Assembly (NCBI GenBank): GCA_934659445.1
Contig: CAKUHV010000026.1
Location: 1 to 18,704, forward strand
Reading direction: 5' to 3'
From: an uncultured Oscillospiraceae bacterium
GTDB taxonomy: Bacteria > Bacillota > Clostridia > Oscillospirales > Oscillospiraceae
Length of the DNA: 18,704 nucleotides
This document shows positions 6,970 through 13,692 of this stretch, one piece after another. The translations under genes were made by a program, and so were the position numbers. Position 1 is the stretch's first letter, and the number at the start of each line of letters is the position of its first letter. Under the pieces are notes generated by a model. It was not told the origin of the DNA. It did no database searches and saw nothing but the letters and a program-made list of their open reading frames with translations.

Positions 6970-7347
6970 ATGGAAAATATGGAAAACAAGCCTACTCAGC
7001 ACAGCCTGACCTGGACGGTCACCGACGATATGTGCGCCAAGCGCATCGGCACCGCCGGAGCCAGGATCCTGTCCACCCCCAATATGCTGTCCCTGATGGA
7101 GGCCTGCGCCCTTGAGCTGGCCAGGGAGTATCTGGAGGAGGGGGAGACCACCGTGGGCGCCGAGGCCCACATCCGCCATCTGGCCCCAACTCCCGTGGGC
7201 ATGAAGGTCACCGCCACCGCCACCCTGCGCTCTATCGAGGGCCGCAAGATGTGGTTCGATCTGGTGGTGAACGACGAAAAGGGCAAGTGCGGCGAGGGCT
7301 CCCACCTGCGGGTGAAGGTGGCCAACAAGGACCGGAGCGGGAAGTAA
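6970..7347 (+). CDS. FlK-like hotdog-fold acyl-CoA thioesterase
   Basis: The 125-residue protein is a single hotdog domain related to the Streptomyces cattleya fluoroacetyl-CoA thioesterase FlK. Compared from memory without gaps, FlK residues Thr42, Glu50, His76 and Arg120 fall on Thr36, Glu44, His70 and Arg114 here, so the catalytic set and spacing are kept. The FlK lid phenylalanines (33 and 36) fall on Gly27 and Gly30, so fluoroacetyl-CoA selectivity is unlikely. It should hydrolyse some short acyl-CoA in the cytoplasm; the substrate is unknown. An ACGGAGG site precedes the ATG. It follows the radical-SAM pair by 39 bp and may be cotranscribed, with no obvious functional link. Confidence 0.85.
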   Translation: MENMENKPTQHSLTWTVTDDMCAKRIGTAGARILSTPNMLSLMEACALELAREYLEEGETTVGAEAHIRHLAPTPVGMKVTATATLRSIEGRKMWFDLVVNDEKGKCGEGSHLRVKVANKDRSGK

Positions 7348-7379
7348 ACCGGAAAAATCATGAAACGCCCGGAGAGGGC

Positions 7380-7408
7380 TTGTCAAACACGGAAAAGAAT
7401 GGTATAAT
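7380..7408 (+). promoter_or_regulatory. Sigma-A promoter of yebC
   Basis: TTGTCA at 7380-7385 and a perfect TATAAT at 7403-7408 are 17 bp apart. The yebC start is 40 bp after the -10 box, leaving a leader of about 30 nt that contains AGAAGGGA. The presence of this promoter is one reason to reject a yebC start further upstream. Confidence 0.8.
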
Positions 7409-7448
7409 CTCTCCGCGTTTTTACGAACAAACAGAAGGGAACGATATT

Positions 7449-8177
7449 ATGTCCGGACACTCCAAGTGGCACAACATACAGAAAACCAAGGGCGCGGCGG
7501 ATGCCAAGCGCTCTCAGATCTTCACCAAGATCGCCCGCGAGATGATCGTGGCCGTCAAAACCGGCGGCAGCGGCGACCCCGCCAACAACTCCCGTCTGGC
7601 CACCGTGGTGGCCAAGGCCAAGGCTGCCAACATGCCCAACGACAACATCAAGCGCACCATCGAGAAGGCGCTGGGCTCCGGCAACACGGACAACTTTGAA
7701 TCCGTGGTGTATGAAGGCTACGGCCCCAACGGCGTGGCCGTGATCGTAGAGGCACTGACCGATAACCGCCAGCGCACCGCCCCCGAGGTCCGCCACCTGC
7801 TGGACAAGTACGGCAAGGGCCTGGGCGCCACCGGCTGCGTGTCCTGGAGCTTTGACAAGAAGGGCGTCATCGTTATCGATGCCGAGGATCTGGACGAGGA
7901 CACCGTGATGATGGACGCGCTGGAGGCCGGCGCCGACGATATGCAGGCCGACGACGACGTGTTCGAGATCACCACCAGCCCCGACGTCTTCAATGACGTG
8001 GTCGCCGCGCTGGAGGCCAAGGGCTACACCTTTCTGGAGGCCGAGGTGCGCATGGTGCCCCAGAACTATGTCACCCTGACCAGCGAGGAGGATATCAAAA
8101 ATATGGAGAAGCTCATTGACCTGCTGGAGGACAATGACGACGTCCAGAACGTGTACCACAACTGGGATCAGGAATAA
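7449..8177 (+). CDS. yebC: YebC/PmpR/TACO1-family protein
   Basis: A 242-residue protein opening with MSGHSKWHNIQ, the hallmark of the family, and containing further conserved blocks NMPNDNIKR, YEGYGPNGVA and ATGCVSWSF. The length fits the family. YebC proteins were first annotated as DNA-binding regulators. Work on mitochondrial TACO1 and on bacterial homologues points to a translation factor that helps ribosomes through difficult, proline-rich sequence. The ATG at 7449 was chosen because the family begins exactly there. The in-frame extension back to 7251 runs through the promoter and the thioesterase gene. It stands alone: no partner gene follows, and the next 430 bp are non-coding or decayed. 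Confidence 0.96.
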   Translation: MSGHSKWHNIQKTKGAADAKRSQIFTKIAREMIVAVKTGGSGDPANNSRLATVVAKAKAANMPNDNIKRTIEKALGSGNTDNFESVVYEGYGPNGVAVIVEALTDNRQRTAPEVRHLLDKYGKGLGATGCVSWSFDKKGVIVIDAEDLDEDTVMMDALEAGADDMQADDDVFEITTSPDVFNDVVAALEAKGYTFLEAEVRMVPQNYVTLTSEEDIKNMEKLIDLLEDNDDVQNVYHNWDQE

Positions 8178-8320
8178 TCGAATTTTTTCTTTAAAAAACA
8201 AGCTGATTTTCAAGAAAACAGTAGATTTTTGCAGCTAATAAATTTCCGGTTGCGAAATACATTGAATCTGCTGTGACATACGCCTATCCTCCAATTGCGA
8301 CATACAAAAGGAGGAAAACA
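8178..8320. other. AT-rich spacer between yebC and the integrase stub
   Basis: This stretch is clearly more AT-rich than the genes on either side. There is a T6/A6 dyad right after yebC (8183-8188 and 8193-8198), too weak to call a terminator. TTGAAT-17-TATCCT near 8263-8291 is a possible weak promoter for the integrase stub. I see no gene. The composition fits imported DNA. Confidence 0.45.
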
Positions 8321-8524
8321 ATGAAAATCAGCACTGCAAAAAGAGAGTATCTTGTAGAGATTGAGGTTCGAAAGTATACCCCGAAAACGATTCGGAGTTA
8401 TCGGGACAACCTCAATCTCTTTTTGCGCTTTTGCGAGGAAGATGCGGGAATCACTGAAATCGAAGAGCTGACCTTTTATAGGAGTGGGAAGGGGAGAAAG
8501 GACAGCTATAGTCCGGCAATTTGA
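8321..8524 (+). pseudogene. Truncated tyrosine recombinase (phage/element integrase) remnant
   Basis: The 67-codon frame has a good AGGAGG site (8309-8314) and begins MKISTAKREYLVEIEVRKYT; residues about 1-51 read as the N-terminal SAM-like core-binding domain of tyrosine recombinases (the KTIRSYRDNLNLFLRF segment is typical). A normal enzyme has about 300 residues. Here, straight after ITEIEELT, the sequence jumps to SGKGRKDSYSPAI, which resembles the GKG-x-K-x-R-x-x-P strand of the catalytic domain, and then stops. No catalytic Arg/His/Tyr box remains. I infer an internal deletion followed by decay. Its AT-rich composition differs from its neighbours and suggests horizontal origin. It is probably non-functional. 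Confidence 0.72.
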
Positions 8525-8558
8525 AAAGGATGTGGTGATTCTGCAAACAAATTGTACG

Positions 8559-8599
8559 AAAAATATAAACAAACGGTGAAGATGAAATCATCCTCACCG
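8559..8599 (-). terminator. Intrinsic terminator of rnpB
   Basis: Arms at 8574-8585 and 8588-8599 form a 12-bp stem. The one imperfect position is a G-U pair if transcribed on the minus strand but an A-C mismatch on the plus strand, which points to the minus strand. On that strand the stem is followed by a T-rich run (8559-8573). It lies directly after the 3' end of RNase P RNA. Confidence 0.85.
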
Positions 8600-8606
8600 C
8601 TCGTTT

Positions 8607-8989
8607 ATAAGCAGACCTGTAAGCCGGGTTCTGTCTTTTAAGACAGCCATCTATCTCGACGCACCGTTGCCGGTGCGCTCAAGCCGCCTCCCCGGGACGG
8701 CCGGGCCGGCCTGTATGTCCCTCCACGGCGTTGCTCCGGAATAGAGTTTACAGCGGCGGACTGTTCCCAGCCGCCGGGTGAGCTCTTACCTCGCCTTTCC
8801 ACCCTTACCTGATCCGGCGCATGCTGCGCGTGAGCGCTGACGCGGCGCGAACCTGGCGGTATATCTCTGTTGCACTTTTCCTGGGGTCGCCCCCGGCGGG
8901 TGTTACCCGTTATTCCTGCCCTGCGGAGCCCGGACTTTCCTCACGGACGGGCCTTTCGCCCCGCCCACGCGGCTGTCCAGTCTGCTTAC
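8607..8989 (-). ncRNA. rnpB: RNase P RNA (bacterial type A)
   Basis: This is the catalytic RNA that trims the 5' leaders of precursor tRNAs. On the minus strand the conserved blocks appear in order: the P4 5' element GAGGAAAGTCCGGGCTCC (8942-8925), the middle block containing GGTAAGAGCTCACC, and the 3' element ACAGAACCCGGCTTACA (8634-8618) just before the end. The two ends pair as helix P1 over 10 bp (8980-8989 with 8607-8616). A consensus promoter precedes it and an intrinsic terminator follows, giving about 383 nt, a normal size. One oddity is that the loop that binds the tRNA 3' CCA reads GGG rather than the usual GGU at 8692-8690. The ends are estimated from P1 and the promoter. Confidence 0.95.
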
Positions 8990-8995
8990 CGCACT

Positions 8996-9024
8996 ATCAT
9001 AGCGGAAAATAGGCCCTGTGTCAA
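8996..9024 (-). promoter_or_regulatory. Sigma-A promoter of rnpB
   Basis: Read on the minus strand, TTGACA (9024-9019) and TATGAT (9001-8996) are 17 bp apart. Transcription starting about 7 nt later falls at the first base of the RNase P P1 helix. The strong match suits a highly expressed stable RNA. Confidence 0.88.
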
Positions 9025-9060
9025 AGGGTTTTAATTGAATTTTGCAGGACAATATGGTAG

Positions 9061-9066
9061 TATAAT
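9061..9066 (+). promoter_or_regulatory. Candidate -10 box for murD
   Basis: A perfect TATAAT lies 106 bp before the murD start, facing away from the rnpB promoter. No good -35 box sits at 16-18 bp; the nearest, TTGAAT at 9035-9040, is 20 bp away. It may be a weak or activator-dependent promoter. The 106-bp leader shows no riboswitch that I recognise. Confidence 0.35.
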
Positions 9067-9172
9067 AAGAACTCGATCCTTTTATGACTCTCCGCCTTTC
9101 CAGCGGGGACACAGCGGCGGCAAAACGGTTCCGCCCTTCTGCTTATCGTACAATTGCAAGGAGGATTCTGCC

Positions 9173-10561
9173 ATGCTTACCATCCAGGAATATTTTGATA
9201 CCCTGCGGGGAAAGTCCATCGCCGTTATCGGCATGGGCGTCAGCAACACGCCGTTGATCCGCATGATGCTGCGGGCGGGGCTGAAGGTCACCGTGTGCGA
9301 CAAGGCCCCCCGGGAGAAGATCTCGGAGCAGGCCCGGGAGCTGGAGAGCCTGGGCGCCCGGCTGCGTCTTGGCCCCGACTACCTGACCAAACTGTACAAG
9401 TTCGATCTGATCTTCCGCACCCCCGGCCTGAGCCCAAACACCCCGGAGGTGAAGGAGGCGGTAGAGCGCGGCAGCGTGCTCACCTCTGAAATGGAGCTGT
9501 TCTTCCAGCTGTGCCCCTGCACTCTGGTGGGCGTGACCGGCAGCGACGGCAAGACCACCACCACCACCCTGATCTCCGAGTTTTTGAAGGAGGCGGGGAA
9601 GAACGTCTATGTGGGCGGCAACATCGGCCGCCCTCTGCTGCCCGATGTGTCAGGCATGGAGCACGACGATTACGCCGTGCTGGAGCTGTCCTCCTTCCAG
9701 CTGATGACCATGCAGCAGAGCCCCCACATCGCCGTGGTCACCAATCTGTCCCCCAACCACCTGGACTACCACCACACCATGGAGGAGTACACCCAGGCCA
9801 AGACCAACATCTTCAGCCACCAATGCGCCAATGACCGGGCGGTGTTCAATCTGGATAACGACATCACCCGTCAACTGGCCAAGACGGCCAAGTGCACCCC
9901 CACCATGTTCAGCCGAAAGGAGAAGTTGGAGGACGGGGGCGTCTATCTCCGGGACAACGCCATCTGGCTGACCAACGACATCGGCAGCCGGGAGGTGCTG
10001 CCCCTGTCCATGATCCGCATCCCTGGCGTGCACAACATTGAAAACTATATGGCCGCCATTGCTGCGGTGGACGGCATCGTCCCCGACAAGTGCGTCCGGG
10101 CGGTGGCCCAGCGCTTTACCGGCGTGGAGCACCGCATCGAGCTGGTGCGTGAACTGGACGGCGTGCGCTACTACAACGACTCCATCGGCACCAGTCCCAC
10201 CCGGACTCAGGCCTGCCTGCACTCCTTTGACCAGAAGCTGGTGCTGATCGCCGGCGGCTACGACAAGCACATCCCCTTCACCCAGTTCGGTGATGAGGTG
10301 GCCCGGCACGTCAAGCTGCTGATCCTCATCGGTGACACGGCCCAGGCCATCCGCCAGGCGGTGGAGCAGGCATCCAGCTATGCGGACAGCGGCATCGAGA
10401 TCGTCATGGCGGACGACCTGGCCGATGCGGTGAGCATCGCCCGCAGCAAGGCCCGGAGCGGAGATGTGGTGGTGCTTTCTCCCGCCTGCGCCGCCTTTGA
10501 CCGCTTCAAGAATTTCATGGAGCGGGGCAAAAAGTTCAAAGAGCTGGTGAACCAGCTGTAA
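9173..10561 (+). CDS. murD: UDP-N-acetylmuramoyl-L-alanine:D-glutamate ligase (MurD)
   Basis: MurD adds D-glutamate to UDP-MurNAc-L-Ala using ATP, in the cytoplasmic phase of peptidoglycan synthesis. The 462 residues match the family's usual length of about 450. Visible landmarks are the N-terminal nucleotide-sugar domain (GKSIAVIGMGVSNTP), the ATP-binding P-loop GVTGSDGKTTTTT (120-132), the ELSSFQL and NLSPNHLDYH segments of the central domain, GVEHRIELV and the NDSIGTSPT segment of the C-terminal domain. ATG 9173 has AGGAGG at 9159-9164 and begins where the family begins; the longer in-frame start at 9035 would cross the promoter region. It is outside the usual division-and-wall cluster and is followed after 12 bp by an M42 peptidase, so it probably leads a four-gene unit. 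Confidence 0.95.
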   Translation: MLTIQEYFDTLRGKSIAVIGMGVSNTPLIRMMLRAGLKVTVCDKAPREKISEQARELESLGARLRLGPDYLTKLYKFDLIFRTPGLSPNTPEVKEAVERGSVLTSEMELFFQLCPCTLVGVTGSDGKTTTTTLISEFLKEAGKNVYVGGNIGRPLLPDVSGMEHDDYAVLELSSFQLMTMQQSPHIAVVTNLSPNHLDYHHTMEEYTQAKTNIFSHQCANDRAVFNLDNDITRQLAKTAKCTPTMFSRKEKLEDGGVYLRDNAIWLTNDIGSREVLPLSMIRIPGVHNIENYMAAIAAVDGIVPDKCVRAVAQRFTGVEHRIELVRELDGVRYYNDSIGTSPTRTQACLHSFDQKLVLIAGGYDKHIPFTQFGDEVARHVKLLILIGDTAQAIRQAVEQASSYADSGIEIVMADDLADAVSIARSKARSGDVVVLSPACAAFDRFKNFMERGKKFKELVNQL

Positions 10562-10573
10562 GGAGGACTTACC

Positions 10574-11614
10574 TTGGACTACCAGGAGACACTTGCCCGC
10601 CTGTGCGCCGTGGGCGCCCCCAGCGGGTTCGAGGGGCCCATGGCCCAGGCCGCAGCGGAGCTGCTGCGGCCCATTATGGACGAGGTGACGATGGACAAGA
10701 TGGGCAGCGTGGTGGCCGTGCGCCGCTGCGGAAAAGAGAACGCCCCCCGGCTGCTGCTGGACGCCCATCTGGACGAGATCGGTTTTATCGTCACCGGCCA
10801 CGAGGAGGGCTTTCTCCGCTTCGCCCCTCTGGGCGGGGTGGACCCCCGGATGCTGCCCGACCGGGAGCTGACCATTCTGACCCAGCCGCCCATCACCGGC
10901 GTGGTGGCCTGTATGCCGCCCCACGTGCTGTCTGACGAGGATCGGGACAAATCCCTGCCCATCAAGGATCTGTTCATCGACGTGGGCCTGTCTCAGGAGC
11001 AGGCCCTGGCTCGTATCCCCGTGGGCACCCCCGCAGTCTATCGCGCGGGCTGCGCCCCTCTGGGGGAGCACTGCCTGTGTGGAAAGGCTCTGGACGACCG
11101 CTCCTGCTTCGCCGTTCTGGCTGACGCCGCCCAGCGGCTGCTGGGGGAGGAGCTGGACGTTGATCTTTACATCGTCGGCTCCGTTCAGGAGGAGGTCCAC
11201 GGCACGGGGGCCATCACCACGGCCTACGGCATCGTACCCGATCTGTGCGTCGCCGTGGACGTGACCCACGGGGCCAGCCCCGACGCCCCCAAGGACGAGA
11301 CCTTCCCGCTGGGCGGCGGGCCCACCATCGGCCTGGGCCCCAACTGCACCCAGTGGATGGCCGACCGCTTCCGCGCTAAAGCAGAGGAGCTGGCCATTCC
11401 ATACAGCGCGGAAGTCATGCCCGGCCACTCGGGCACCAACGGCTGGGACCTTCAGGTCAGCCGTGAGGGGGTGGCTACGGCGGTGCTGTCCCTGCCCCTG
11501 CGGTATATGCACACCCCGCTGGAGACCATCCACCGGGACGATCTTGACGCCACCGCCCGCCTGCTGGCGGCCTTTATCAAGGATCTGGGAAGGGAGGTGC
11601 CCACCTATGCTTGA
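10574..11614 (+). CDS. M42-family metallo-aminopeptidase, copy 1 (divergent)
   Basis: M42 (TET/glutamyl aminopeptidase) enzymes form large cytoplasmic dodecamers that trim free peptides using two metal ions. Likely ligands and catalytic residues in this 346-residue copy are His65 and Asp67 (DAHLDEIG), Asp174 (LDDR), Glu206/Glu207 (QEEV), Asp229 (AVDVTHG) and His313 (YMHTP). The QEEV block reads QEEVHGTGA instead of the common QEEVG-x-RGA, so the usual arginine is lost, and GHSGTNGW replaces the more common G-G-T/N-D-A type segment. It begins with TTG, 7 nt after an AGGAGG that overlaps the murD stop. It overlaps copy 2 by 8 bp. Its peptide preference cannot be read from the sequence. Confidence 0.9.
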   Translation: MDYQETLARLCAVGAPSGFEGPMAQAAAELLRPIMDEVTMDKMGSVVAVRRCGKENAPRLLLDAHLDEIGFIVTGHEEGFLRFAPLGGVDPRMLPDRELTILTQPPITGVVACMPPHVLSDEDRDKSLPIKDLFIDVGLSQEQALARIPVGTPAVYRAGCAPLGEHCLCGKALDDRSCFAVLADAAQRLLGEELDVDLYIVGSVQEEVHGTGAITTAYGIVPDLCVAVDVTHGASPDAPKDETFPLGGGPTIGLGPNCTQWMADRFRAKAEELAIPYSAEVMPGHSGTNGWDLQVSREGVATAVLSLPLRYMHTPLETIHRDDLDATARLLAAFIKDLGREVPTYA

Positions 11615-12632
11615 TCTGCTGAAGCAGCTGTGCTCTCTCAACGGTGTGTCCGGGGATGAGGGGGAGGTGCGCGACTTTCTCCGCGCCCAGGCGCAGCCCT
11701 ACGCCGACTCCATCCGCACCGACGCTCTGGGCAACCTGATCGTATTCAAGAAGGGAGCCAAGTCCAGCGGGAACCATCTGCTGCTGGCCGCCCACATGGA
11801 CGAGGTGGGCGTCATCGTCACCCACGTCACCGATGAGGGCTTTCTGAAATTCGGCTTTGTGGGCGGGGTGGACCGCCGTGTGGCCATTGGCAAGCCTGTT
11901 GTGCTGGGCCGCGACAAGGTGCCCGGCATCATCAGCCTGAAGGCCATTCATCTGACCGAAAAATCCGAGCTGAAAAAGGTGCCCAAAACGGACAAGCTGT
12001 ATATCGACATCGGCGCGTCCGGCAGGGAGGCGGCCATGAAGCTGGCCCCTCCGGGCACCTCCGGCTGCTTTGTCAGCCAGCCGGAGGAGTTCGGCGGCGG
12101 CTTTTTTAAGGCCCGGGCCATTGACGACCGCATCGGCTGTGCCATCATGCTGGAGCTTTTGAAGGAGGAACTGCCCCTGGATGTGACCTTTGCCTTTACG
12201 GCCCAGGAGGAGGTAGGCACCCGGGGCGCCTTTGGCGCGGCCTTCTCCGTCACATCCAGCGTGGCTCTGGTACTGGAGACCACCACCGCAGCCGACCTGC
12301 CCGGCGTGGACGACCACCGCCGGGTGTGCGCCCCGGGGAAGGGACCGGTCATCTCCTATATGGACGGCAGCACCATTTACGACCGGGCGCTGTTCCAGGA
12401 TCTCCGCCGTCTGGCGGAGGACAATGGCATCCCCTGGCAGACCAAGGAGTATATCGCCGGGGGCAACGACGCCCGCACTATCCAGCGCACCAAGCAGGGC
12501 GTGCGGGTGGCCGCCATGTCCGCCGCCACCCGGTATCTCCACTCCCCCAGCAGCGTAGGCAGCATCGCCGATTTTGAAAACATGCTGAAGCTGACCCGGC
12601 TGTTTCTGGCCGATCAGGCCCGGCAGCTTTGA
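11607..12632 (+). CDS. M42-family metallo-aminopeptidase, copy 2
   Basis: This 341-residue copy keeps the M42 pattern: His63/Asp65 (AAHMDEVG), Asp173 (AIDDR), Glu201/Glu202 (QEEVGTRGA), Glu224 (LVLETTTAADLPG) and His312 (YLHSP). The fifth ligand position is glutamate here but aspartate in copies 1 and 3. The ADLPG segment after it resembles the ADMPG/GDLPG found in typical bacterial M42 aminopeptidases. ATG 11607 overlaps the end of copy 1 by 8 bp, with GGGAGG upstream; it was chosen over an earlier in-frame start because the protein family begins here. It is followed after 15 bp by copy 3. Confidence 0.92.
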   Translation: MLDLLKQLCSLNGVSGDEGEVRDFLRAQAQPYADSIRTDALGNLIVFKKGAKSSGNHLLLAAHMDEVGVIVTHVTDEGFLKFGFVGGVDRRVAIGKPVVLGRDKVPGIISLKAIHLTEKSELKKVPKTDKLYIDIGASGREAAMKLAPPGTSGCFVSQPEEFGGGFFKARAIDDRIGCAIMLELLKEELPLDVTFAFTAQEEVGTRGAFGAAFSVTSSVALVLETTTAADLPGVDDHRRVCAPGKGPVISYMDGSTIYDRALFQDLRRLAEDNGIPWQTKEYIAGGNDARTIQRTKQGVRVAAMSAATRYLHSPSSVGSIADFENMLKLTRLFLADQARQL

Positions 12633-12647
12633 GAAGGAGAGATCTTC

Positions 12648-13637
12648 ATGGAACTGACTGAAATTCTGTGTATGCTTGATTCCGCCCACGGCCCCTCCGG
12701 GGACGAGGGGGACATCCGCGCTGTCATCCATCAGCTGGCCCGCCCCTGGGCGGACGAGATCACGTCGGACGTGATGGGCAACCTGGTCGCCCGCAAAAAG
12801 GGCAGCGGCCCCAAGGTCATGTTTGCCGCTCATATGGACTCCATCGGCTTCATCGTCACCCACATTGAGAAGGAGGGCTTCCTCCGGGTGGGCAAGCTGG
12901 GCGGCATCTCTCCCAAGGACGTGCTGAACACCCCGGTTCGCTTCAAAAACGGCGTGCGGGGCGTGCTGGTGGCCGAGGAGAAGGCGGAGGATAAGCTGAA
13001 GCTGGAGGACTGCTATATCGACATCGGCGCCCGGGACGAGGAGCAGGCCCGCTCTCTGGTTCAGGTGGGGGACACCGCTGTCTACGATACCGCAGTGACC
13101 GAGGTCAACGGCCGTGTGATCTCCCCCTACCTGGACGACCGCATCGCCTGCGCCATCCTGCTGAAGGCGATGGAGCAGGTGGGCCCCTGCGAAAACGACC
13201 TGTACTTCGTCTTTACCGTGCAGGAGGAGGTGGGCACCCGGGGGGCCAAAACGGCGGCCTGGTCGGTGGATCCCGACTACGGCATCGCCGTGGACGTCAC
13301 CGATGTGGACGACACCCCGGGCTCCGGCAAGTACGGCACCTGCAAGCTGGGCCGCGGCGCCGCTGTCAAGGTGATGGACAGCTCCGTGATCTGCCACCCG
13401 GAGGTGGTCAAGGCTCTGGAGCAGTGTGCCCAGGACAAAGGGATCGCCGTTCAGCGGGACATCATCCGCGCCGGCGGGACTGACGCCGGCCCCATTCACG
13501 TCACCCGCACCGGGGTACGCACCGGCGGCATCTCCATCCCCTGCCGGTATATCCACACCCCCACCGAAATGGCCGATCTGTCAGACGTCCAGTCCTGCGT
13601 GGATCTGACCGTCGCCTTTGCCCATGCCAAGCTGTGA
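12648..13637 (+). CDS. M42-family metallo-aminopeptidase, copy 3
   Basis: The third tandem copy has 329 residues with His62/Asp64 (AAHMDSIG), Asp163 (YLDDR), Glu193/Glu194 (QEEVGTRGA), Asp216 (AVDVTDVDDTPG) and His303 (YIHTP). Serine replaces the glutamate that normally follows the metal-binding Asp (HMD-S rather than HMD-E), the only copy with this change. A GAAGGAGA site precedes the ATG. It is the last gene of the likely murD-M42 unit, with 55 bp before the next gene. All three copies keep the metal-site residues, so each should be active, perhaps with different specificity or as mixed assemblies; this is inference. Confidence 0.92.
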   Translation: MELTEILCMLDSAHGPSGDEGDIRAVIHQLARPWADEITSDVMGNLVARKKGSGPKVMFAAHMDSIGFIVTHIEKEGFLRVGKLGGISPKDVLNTPVRFKNGVRGVLVAEEKAEDKLKLEDCYIDIGARDEEQARSLVQVGDTAVYDTAVTEVNGRVISPYLDDRIACAILLKAMEQVGPCENDLYFVFTVQEEVGTRGAKTAAWSVDPDYGIAVDVTDVDDTPGSGKYGTCKLGRGAAVKVMDSSVICHPEVVKALEQCAQDKGIAVQRDIIRAGGTDAGPIHVTRTGVRTGGISIPCRYIHTPTEMADLSDVQSCVDLTVAFAHAKL

Positions 13638-13692
13638 GCGGGCCGCTATCCGTCCAATAAAAAACTAACGATCACAAAGGAAAGAAAGTACT

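Noticed and set aside
7251..7448. N-terminal extension of YebC by 66 residues
   Set aside because: It overlaps the thioesterase gene and the yebC promoter. The family starts at MSGHSKW, which has its own ribosome binding site.
8183..8198. Possible terminator right after yebC
   Set aside because: The stem is six A-T pairs only and has no following U run; it is too weak to call.
8210..8572. 120-codon minus-strand frame opposite the integrase stub
   Set aside because: It is antisense to a recognisable recombinase domain and would have to start between the rnpB terminator and the stub. Its composition (Cys/Phe/Arg-rich) does not look like a protein.
8821..9012. Small plus-strand open frame opposite the RNase P RNA
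   Set aside because: It lies wholly within rnpB and its promoter and has no ribosome binding site or family match.
9035..9172. N-terminal extension of MurD by 46 residues
   Set aside because: It runs through the TATAAT box and leader, has no ribosome binding site, and MurD proteins begin at the MLTIQEYF region, which has AGGAGG.
11463..11606. N-terminal extension of the second M42 peptidase by 48 residues
   Set aside because: It is an out-of-frame reading of the end of the first M42 gene; family similarity begins at 11607.
9650..13556. Two minus-strand open frames of about 660 codons opposite murD and the M42 genes
   Set aside because: The same kind of antisense shadow; the plus strand carries well-recognised enzymes with good ribosome binding sites over the whole stretch.
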